Of a DNA stretch of 64,000 nucleotides, positions 56,250 through 64,000 are shown in pieces. Position 1 is the first letter of the stretch, and each line of letters begins with the position of its first letter. Below the pieces are notes generated by a model. That model saw nothing but the letters and a program-made list of their open reading frames with translations, did not search any database and was not told where the DNA came from. Position numbers and translations under genes: made by a program. The stretch is from Pomphorhynchus laevis (Eukaryota; Acanthocephala; Palaeacanthocephala; Echinorhynchida; Pomphorhynchidae), in assembly GCA_012934845.2 (NCBI GenBank), contig WNNJ02003772.1, forward strand, positions 1 to 64,000, in the 5' to 3' direction.

Positions 56250-57780
56250 CTTCAAAGTGTCACCGCCAAGTACGTAGAGGGACTCTAGTACAAGCGGGAT
56301 ATTTTGAATTGGTTAGCTTCCATTGGGAGCACTTTGCCGATCGCAGTAAATAAACTTCTTTGCAACGCAGTCTCTCGGAGCGGTATTTCATTATAATGGT
56401 TGAATCACTTACATTTGCCTCGACTGTAAACGGAAGCTCGTAATCGATTCCCGGTAATGCTGCATTAATGATTATCCGTTTGATAAAGTTAAAAGAAATG
56501 ACGTCTTTATTCAAAATAAGCTGGATAAGTCTAGAAAAACGGATTTAGCAAGAGTAGTAATAAGTTTAGTAATAAGTAGTAGTAATAAGTTTTAACGATT
56601 TTTGATCCATAGGTATATGTAGGGATGCAATCAGCTTTACTCAGTCAGGTTAGGGTCTTAATGTTTGTAGATGTCAAAACATATTTGGATATATTTAATT
56701 CGATGTGGTATTTTTTGACTGTTTGAAAAATATTTAGATTGCGGTCGTGCTTTTCTAAGGTTTTATCTCCAAGAATTGTTCATTTGCTTTGAAAGCTGTG
56801 AAATGTATTTTATATAGGATAAGGGGAATTTGATGGTAGGCACTTTCTAGATCAAGTTGATTCAGAGCGTGAATTCTGGAAAATGGCATTCGGATAAGTC
56901 CAACAATTAATAAATTTCGAATAATCAATGACCATTTTTTCTTTACACCTTTAACTATAGCAATATGTGCGCGGCATGGAGAGGAACTGAGTTCGATCAC
57001 CCCTTCGACATGTAATTCTTTAATGTAACTAGTAATAAATATTTTGTCAATCGAGTTTCTACGGCGAGATTGATGCCCGATATCATATACCTTAAACTTC
57101 ACAAAGGAGTGCTATAGCATAAACGGACGTCCGAGGATATCATCATAACATAAGAACGGTAAATGCAATAGTTTTGTCATTATATTCATTTGAGCTTATT
57201 TTAATAAAACTTTCGTGCGTTTCATTAAATTAGTTGCAAAAAAATATTGATTATTGTTGCCTTGATATTCGAGTGTAGATGTTCGCAATGGCATTTGCCT
57301 GCATTTTCAGGTTTAACTAACTTTAAAGCGCCCAGTGTCAAACAGTCCTTGTACAGATATTCCGTTTATCATTGCATCAATAACAAGGATTCTATCATGC
57401 GCAATATTCACTTCGCCAACAACAGTATTTATAGACGCTTTTTGCGATTTCGATTTTCGTACTTTTGCGAAATGTTATAAATTGTCGCAATTCTGACAGA
57501 CTATATTTCGTGCCAGACATCGATTGCGTTGATTAAGATTAATTACCTCCACATAAGTAACGTCTTTAATTAACTGTGTTGAAGGTGTTTTCGAAGTTAA
57601 CGATATTGCTAAATGTAGATTGTTCATGTGATGTCTTGATGATTACAACTGGCTCATGTATTGGCTGAACAAACTGATTTGGAATAAGCTGATTGGTGAC
57701 GATCCGATTATAACATACATACAATACATGTCTTCGTCTTCTCAACAACTTCGTGTCCAAGTAACTTTTGTCATATCATG
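56250..57780 (-). mobile_element. Ty3/gypsy-type LTR retrotransposon fossil
   Basis: Minus strand. The reverse transcriptase core is recognisable at 56755-57102 by ELHVEGVIELSSSP, KKKWSLIIRNLL and ALNQLDLESAYHQIPL. An RNase H-like start lies at 56260-56514 (ELPFTVEANVSDS). A possible Cys-bearing region lies near 57500. No LTRs, integrase or intact gag were found. Broken in several places; clearly an old, partial copy. Confidence 0.65.
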
Positions 57781-57924
57781 ATGACGATACTCTAGTAACA
57801 AATGCATCTATAAATAGATCACGGTGTTCAGCACTCACGATGACAAATTTGCATTGCTTTCCTAACGACTCTAAATTTAGTATATATTAGTCGATACTTT
57901 GCTTGTTATCTTGATGGAGATTTC

Positions 57925-57980
57925 TTAGTTTATAATAATAATAATTTTTTATTATTATTAATAATATTGAAATATTATTA
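57925..57980. repeat. ATT-rich simple repeat at a LINE end
   Basis: AATAATAATAATTTTTTATTATTATTAATAATATTG-like simple sequence directly at the 3' end of the Utopia-like copy at 57958-60547. It may be a copied 3' tail or the pre-existing target. Confidence 0.7.
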
Positions 57981-60547
57981 TTTCAAATGTCATTAAATCT
58001 GGTACTGGTAGGAGTATGAGCTCAATAGCAACATTGACACACACATCTCGAAGTGCTACCGCGATATTGTCTCTTATTGTATTATGTCTTATAAAAGGTA
58101 TTCCACCAACTTGACATGAGAGCGCATGTGTAATATTGAAATTATTTCCACAAATACATTTGGATGGTGTGTTTATCGGTGCCCAATTATATCTTGCAGC
58201 CAATGCGTCTTGAAATTGCTGCTTGGAAAGATGATGGCCTTCAGAATGTATTGGCAATGAACTCAACCAAAGCGATGATCCTCTTGAAGACGTGATGTGG
58301 TTTAGATTACTCCTTTCGGTATCGCTTAGATATTGCATTAGATGTTTTTGTGTGCTACAATTGTATTCATTGTTCTCTATTCTAATTTGATTTGCAATCA
58401 TATTCTGTGCCTCCTACAGTCACTTGCCGATTGTTCTGCTAAGGGGGTACACATCCGCAAGGAATAGCTATATTCAATGTTGTAAGGAGCACATGCTTTA
58501 CTAGGATTCAATACGCCTAGTCCACCCATGCTGATTGGTAGTTCAAAAACTTCACGCATCGTTTGCTCCACGTCGGTCTTTCCAGTAATCTCTGGTAACA
58601 GACCATCAACGACTTCGCAAACCAAAGGACTAAACCAGTGTGACTCAACAATGCAGGTTCTCACTAAATGTTTCCACTTGAATTGAAGGATCTTTGTAAG
58701 TAAGACGAATGCAACCTGGGAATCCCACTTTGCAATGTTCTTTATAATTTTGACTTCCTCTATCCAATACTCGACCAGACGTTTAACTTCGAATTCGATA
58801 AATTCTTGATTGCCTATATAGCTGCCAAGTAGTTTTATGCCGTTTGTAATTACTTGAACTCCACGGTCTGTAAAATATTTGTCTTTGTGAAGATGGTTTT
58901 CGCTGTGTATTAAGATTGTGCATTTGACAGGATTAATGTGATATCCATATCGACCGCTTATATCTTGCAACACATCCCAAAGTTTGGTTAAATCATTATA
59001 TGTACCTACACATGCGCCATCGTCTGCATACCAATGATGAACTATTCCAAAAACTAATGTCTGTAATTCTTTAATAAGAGGAAGAGAAGCAGCGGCAAAT
59101 GCGGCCATGGACAAGGGATCTCCCTAAGTAAAACCTTCTTCCGATATCAAAGTGTCGCTCTCCATAACTAGCTGTCATCCTGACGAATAACAGTTGGACA
59201 GTATCGTATCTAGAGCTGGACATATTTTACTCATATTTTTCAATGCTACTGATCTATTTATGCAATTGAATGCATTCTTGGCATCTAGAACGAGGATGCA
59301 TTTATCTACTGAACACTCATATGTTTTTCGGATTGAGTGAATTGCGAATTCTAATCCACAACGCTGACCAGCACATAGTTGTGTCACACCTGCGACACTA
59401 ACTAAGTCAGCACGAATACGCTGCATTAGCGATCTTCCTACGATTCTACGTAGCACCTCTCCAATTCCGATAGGGCGTACACCTGGGCATTTGTCTAGTG
59501 GAACTAATCGGGATACTTTGAATGCCTCAATATCTTGATCGTTTACCCGTTCTGAAGCGATCCGAATGGCGAAGTCGCACACTTTTTCCGCTAATATAAC
59601 AGACTCGGCTCCAAATCGTGTTAGCATTGCTCGCCACATATTGGCATCCAATCCAGACGGTCCCGCTGACCCATGTGTTTTGTGAGCAGCCTTAAGTATG
59701 TCTTTCGAAGAAATACTCGAGAACATTATGTTGTGGTGATCAACACAGCCTTCCAAGCAATCTTGAAGAATGCATTCTGTTTCTAAAGGAGCTTGGGGTG
59801 GATGTAAACTTTTTAATTTTTGAAGCACGCTTTCTCCTCCAATATGTTCAGACGTATCTAAGATCCTTGTATTTTTTCCTGCTGACTTCACGAGCCTTGA
59901 AGCTTCTTTGAGTTTTCCATTGATTGTAAGCTTTATTATATTCTGCTCGAGTGCTGAATCGCCAGCTCTGATAATTCCACTCTTCGATTTGCTATTGTTT
60001 TGCAAGAATCTTGCTTCTAATAATAGTTCGTATTTTTTGTCTTCTTGCCACATTTGTAGGCGTCTTGTAAGTGTCTTCCGAATGAAGCTAGTCTTTCGCG
60101 ATGTAACTCTATGAAGGACTAGTTGACAGAAAACTGTTATTGTTTTCAGGGCCAAGCGCGATTCCTCTGAGTTTGTGTTAAACGCATTCAGCAGAGAAGA
60201 AATCACTGAAATTACTTCCTTTGAGCTGTTACACAACGGGAGGTTTAAGAGACGTGGTCGCCAATGAATTACTTCATAATAAATGTCGTCTATCGTATTG
60301 GGTACATTTACATTTTTGGAAGACTGAAACGAGCTTGAATGAGTGATTGAGCTGATAATTGCTGGATCAGGAGTGTTTTGTTTATCGATTGTTGATTGGG
60401 CGAAGGTGGTCTTGCGTTGACAGTTTAGAGCCGAGCAATTAATGCAGGGCTTATTTGCTTAGGCACATCTGCAACCTTTACATTTTGCGGCCGCTCCATT
60501 GCACGAGCAGCATTTCAGCGTGGACGAAGGAACCCCTCGAGGCATGA
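57958..60547 (-). mobile_element. R2-superclade (Utopia/NeSL-like) LINE, copy 1, 3'-truncated
   Basis: The minus-strand ORF starts at ATG 60547: MPRGVPSSTLKCCSCNGAAA then KCKGCRCA, a Cys-rich N-terminus, with a TAA at 60459-60461 in the middle of it. The reverse transcriptase has RPIGIGEVLRRIVGRSLMQ, LVLDAKNAFNCINRSVAL, the GDPLSMAAFAAAS motif and HHWYADDGACVG (about 59035). Two further stops interrupt 59115-59174. The endonuclease start is present (CICGNNFNITHALSCQVGG, FIRHNTIRDN), but its catalytic half is lost at 57958. A frameshift lies near 58400. Reverse transcriptase first and restriction-like endonuclease last is the R2-superclade layout; Utopia-like is my best guess. Confidence 0.8.
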
Positions 60548-60948
60548 CTATCTTCGTAGCCCTGTGTTGGGTCGTTGTCAGAGCCCTTGAATCCCGGGAT
60601 GACTTGTTTGACTTGGATAACGCTTGTTTGTACTTTTGTGTGTTATTTTTTGTAAGTAGTTAATTTGGCAGTGTAAGATGTTGTAATCAAGAAAATTTTT
60701 ACTTCCAATGATTTATTGTAAGAATAACAGTGTCTTGTAAGTAGTTTATTAAGCAGCCAAGAAAGTTCAAACTTGTATTTATTTAGATCTCAAATGTATG
60801 TTTATTAGAAACCAAAATTTTTTTAAGGTCATTAATTTTAATATATATTTTTTTTTCTTTTTTTATTTTTTTTAAATATATTATTAATTACAACATATGT
60901 TTCCCTCAAATGGGCCAATATACATTTAACATTGTTATGTATTATTAT
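60548..60948 (-). repeat. Junction between Utopia-like copies, with CR1-type leader sequence
   Basis: From 60630 to 60840 the sequence resembles CR1-like 5' leaders at 36085-36200 and 44440-44670: TTGTAAGTAGTTAATTTGG, GCAGCCAAGAAAGTTCAAAC, GTATGTTTATTAGAAACCAA. It lies just upstream of Utopia-like copy 1. The rest (60850-60948) is the T-rich 3' end of copy 2. Confidence 0.6.
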
Positions 60949-63553
60949 TTATTCTAAAACATTAGAATCATCCATCTGTTCGGATCCACGACTATATGGG
61001 TGACCCCTAGTCGACCGGCACCCTCTGATTGCATGTGAGGCAGCACGACACAGCAGCAAACTTATGGACCTTCTGAGGCCACACAGGCATTCAGCATAGC
61101 TTTTATTCCCACGTGATGAACGCAATCGAGCAATTGTCCTGAGCAAAACCATGGCGTCGGGTCCCGCAGCATCAGAAGCCGTGAACACCAGCGGCATAAA
61201 TCTACTCCTTTCGATATCGATGATACGTTCCGCGTATTTTGATCTTTTTCTCGCTTCATGAAAATCAAATGCAGCTTTTCTCGTAGACGCACACGATGGA
61301 GCAAAATGGTTGAAAACCGTAACGTCAAAGAACGTTCGCTCATATCTGGCGTCAGAAAGCCCAATGCAGACGATGTCGAGTCGCGCGTCGTCACTTCGAC
61401 AAGTGACCCGATGATCAAAACAGTGATCACTATCTACCCGTTGTAATATCGGTTCGACACCAACCCCAGTACACACCTGTGATATCTCGGTGGCCAAGAA
61501 ATCGCGTAAGGCGTTATGCCTTGTTATTACAACACCTCCTCGCTTGCACGAAAGCAAATGTGGGAGTTTCGCATCATCACCACACACACTTGTCCTTGGG
61601 AATCCCGATAGGGTCAAAGCCATATCGCAATGCAAGAGCATCTCTGAATTCATGTGGATACAAATGACTGAATTCAGCTTTCACTGGAACTGCACTAATC
61701 CAAGAGGAAGCACCCTGTCCCAGTGCAAATTCCAGGGCTTGATGCATTGAGGCGGGTAAGATTGATCGAATGTATGCCAAACGCTCATCCACAACTTTTT
61801 GTCGTTCTTGATTCAACTCTTTTGTCAAGTTATTCTGAGCATCCCTGAGAAGATCACCTTGTAGCCCACTATCAAATGTTTTACAAAATTTTTTCGAGCT
61901 TTCGAACTCGGTCAAAGCTGCGCTTACTGGATCAACAATGCCCATTCCACCCTTTGAAATTGGTGACGAAATCAACGCGTGCATAACTGAGTTTAGATCT
62001 TGATCGAAAAGTGAGGGAGCCAAACCACTGAATATAGTATCCCGTAAGGACAAATACAGATCCGTTTCACTTGGTGTCGATCTCATAAAGTGTGTCCATT
62101 TCCATTGTATTGACTTATTGAATCCTGAGAAAGCAGCATGGGGATCAAATCGTGATACAGTAGATATACGAGAAACAAGCTCAGTCCACTTTAATATTTT
62201 AATTTTTGTAATTTCCTTTACAAATTCGCCTGAGCCAATTGGCGCACCAAGCACCTCGATGCCATCGAACCGTGTCTCAATGTCTGCGGAAAGTGGATAC
62301 ACCCCTTCGGATTGCGGATAAAGGAGCATCTTGGTTTTGCTAGGGTTCACATTATATCCGAATTTTGGTCCTTGGATTTGGAGAAGTTGCCATACACGCA
62401 ACAGATCCTCAGGCAAACCTACAAAATTCGCATCGTCAGCAAACCAACGCTGAACAATGTTTGGCACGACTTGCTTGATCATACTTATCAATGGTAAGGA
62501 TGCCATTGCGAAGGCAGCCATGGCTAAGGGATCTCCCTGGGTTACTCCCTCGCACGATGCTAAAGATCCACCACCAAGTACCAGTTCTGCGTCGCCCGCA
62601 TAAATGTTAGATAAGGACTGTGCTAGCCCAGGGCAAGTGTGTTTGATATTGTGTAGCATAACATTTCGATTGACAGAGTTGAACGCATTCTTAGCGTCGA
62701 CAGCGAGAAGTCCATAGCTCTGGTTAGAAGAATACGTATCGCGAAGCGAGTGAATCGCAAAATCGATCCCATTTCGCTGGGATGCGCAAAGTTGGACAAT
62801 CCCGGCTACGTCTTGAAGATCATCTTTGACGCAGGACAATATGGTTTTACTGACAATGCGGCGAACAACCTCTGATACACCAATCGGTCTAATTTTCCCA
62901 TTATTCTTTGGTATTGATATCAACCGGCAAGCAGTAAACGCCTCTAACATCCGAGGGCTGAGTTGAATAGTGCTAAGGCTCACTGCAAAATTTGCCAAAG
63001 CATCCGCTAGAGCCTTGGAATGCACGGAGAAGCTATTCAAGAGTTGTCTCCAAGCCATCACATCCAGCCCTGATGGGCCAGCTCCACCTGAGGTTTTGTT
63101 GGCCGCTCGGATGATAGCTTCCCCATCTATGACAGAGAAGAGCGAAGGATGATGCTCTCTAACATTCGGCAAATCTCGTTGTAATAAAGCGGACGCATCA
63201 GCATCTGCGGCTGTTGGGTGTAGATTCTGCAGGTGTTCACGTACAGTCAAACCATCGACAATCGAATCAGGATCTAGAATGCTCGACTGTTGGTTCTCTT
63301 CCAATATGGCAGTCGCCGCTGACAGCTTTCCACTTGTGACCAACTTGACATAGCGCTTTATCCAATCATCAGTACGTGGGCTCGAACGCATAGGCATGCA
63401 ACGTCGCTGTAATATTCTTGCCTCATTGAAAACATCGACGAATCTGCCATTTTTCCATAGTCTGATTCTGCGCTCCAGTGCTTTTCGGATCTCGGACACC
63501 TTTCTAGATGGAAGACGTTGCAAAACGCACCGGGACAAAGGTGCGTTTTGTCG
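60949..63553 (-). pseudogene. R2-superclade (Utopia/NeSL-like) LINE, copy 2, main part
   Basis: Frames 63571-61577 (664 codons) and 61653-60949 (234 codons) make an almost complete protein with one frameshift at about 61600. The reverse transcriptase has KIRPIGVSEVVRRIVSK, LAVDAKNAFNSVNRNVML, CEGVTQGDPLAMAAFAMAS and catalytic RWFADDANFVG. After a long thumb/linker comes the restriction-like endonuclease: KCVxCGDDAKLPHLLSCKRG-type zinc cluster, TRHNALRDFL, DARLDIVCIGL and FFDVTVFNHFA, which fit PD-(D/E)xK positions, then KYAERIIDIE. Such elements copy their RNA at a nick made by this endonuclease. The first five residues of the open frame (MLMMY) come from the adjoining Naiad tail, not from the LINE. 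Confidence 0.85.
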
Positions 63554-63897
63554 GAAATACATCATTAGCATGTATTTGGCCTTGCTGCTATGTTGGGTAG
63601 AGGAGTTAGGGGCCGAAACCTGATAGCATAGCAGTTCCTCCTGATGACCTCTAATTCTTATTCTGATACAACGTCTGTTATTTATTAGTCAATTCATAAA
63701 AATGACGTTTATTTTAAATTTTATTTTTGATTTTTGATTTTTATTTTTATTTTTATTTTTTAACTTGATTTAAATTATAGAAAATCTAAAAACAATTATT
63801 AATTTTATTATTTAATTATTAAATTTTGATTTAGCATTATTATGTTTTGTTTATTTTATAATTATATAACAATACGTAGACTCAGTTAGCTGATTTA
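63554..63897 (+). mobile_element. Solo Naiad 3' tail inserted in the Utopia-like LINE
   Basis: Runs from GGAAATACATCATTAGCATG through TTGGGTAGAGGAGTTAGGGG and CTGATACAACGTCTG to ACGTAGACTCAGTTAGCTGA. It is the closest match in the window to the tail of the full Naiad, read in the opposite orientation. It carries no coding sequence and splits the LINE frame between ALK (63900) and RQNAPLSRC (63550). Confidence 0.85.
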
Positions 63898-63999
63898 ACT
63901 TTTTAAGTGCAAACATATCATGGTTATCAGCTTCGGCTGCAATCTGATAGAGGCTAGCAAGCATTTCAACGAATTCATTCGACGCAGCACATCTTGGGA
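63898..63999 (-). pseudogene. Utopia-like LINE copy 2, N-terminal continuation
   Basis: The minus frame reads PRCAASNEFVEMLASLYQIA then AEADNHDMFALK. It aligns with CNSSKEVISVISSLLNAF...RLALK of copy 1 at the same distance before the LQRLPSRK / LHRVTSRK segment, so it is the same LINE interrupted by the Naiad tail. The element runs off the window end. Confidence 0.75.
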
Positions 64000-64000
64000 G

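Noticed and set aside
63590-63660. Hammerhead-like boxes GAAAC and CTGATGA in the Naiad 3' tail
   Set aside because: GAAAC precedes CTGATGA, no GUC-type cleavage site lies between, and the closing stem lacks the required G-C pair next to the core. Naiads are reported to lack canonical hammerheads.

Overview
The window is AT-rich DNA from an invertebrate animal. It has GT-AG introns, two recognisable host genes, and a large load of retroelements that I would not expect together outside Metazoa. I cannot name the phylum from sequence alone.

Host genes. Both lie on the minus strand in the left half. An intronless, intact 194-codon neuronal-calcium-sensor/recoverin-type EF-hand gene sits at 11210-11794. 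An EXO70 (exocyst complex component 7) gene is represented by four consecutive exons at 29341-29506, 24041-24125, 19879-19993 and 16935-17091. Their splice phases agree and together they encode the N-terminal coiled-coil part of EXO70. Its C-terminal exons were not found. Its introns are full of retroelement remains.

Left half (1-30 kb). A 3' piece of an RTE-like LINE comes first. A head-to-head inverted pair of canonical Penelope-like elements (PLEs) follows at 3.3-7.6 kb. Its right arm is interrupted by a PLE with permuted domains (GIY-YIG endonuclease first, then a CxC motif, then the reverse transcriptase), which fits the Naiad clade. Then come two foldback elements, a LINE 3' scrap, the calcium-sensor gene, a decayed PLE, and a TIR-bounded element with pol III-like and hammerhead-like boxes. 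Several further Naiad pieces follow. A third canonical PLE is split by an L2-like LINE and ends in a segment carrying a good hammerhead ribozyme candidate (28425-28508).

Right half (30-64 kb). This is almost wholly LINE sequence. It includes an orphan restriction-like endonuclease domain, an unclassified LINE, several L2-like copies, and a CR1-like family with one uninterrupted 996-codon ORF2 (40332-43322). A CR1-like copy at 50.3-56.0 kb is split by an L2-like insertion. A Ty3/gypsy-type fossil follows. Two R2-superclade (Utopia/NeSL-like) elements with Cys-rich N-termini and restriction-like endonucleases end the window. The second is split by a solo Naiad 3' tail.

Relative order of events can be read from nesting: Naiad into PLE, Naiad tail into Utopia-like LINE, L2 into CR1, L2 into PLE, CR1 into CR1. 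No CRISPR array, rRNA gene or credible tRNA gene was seen.
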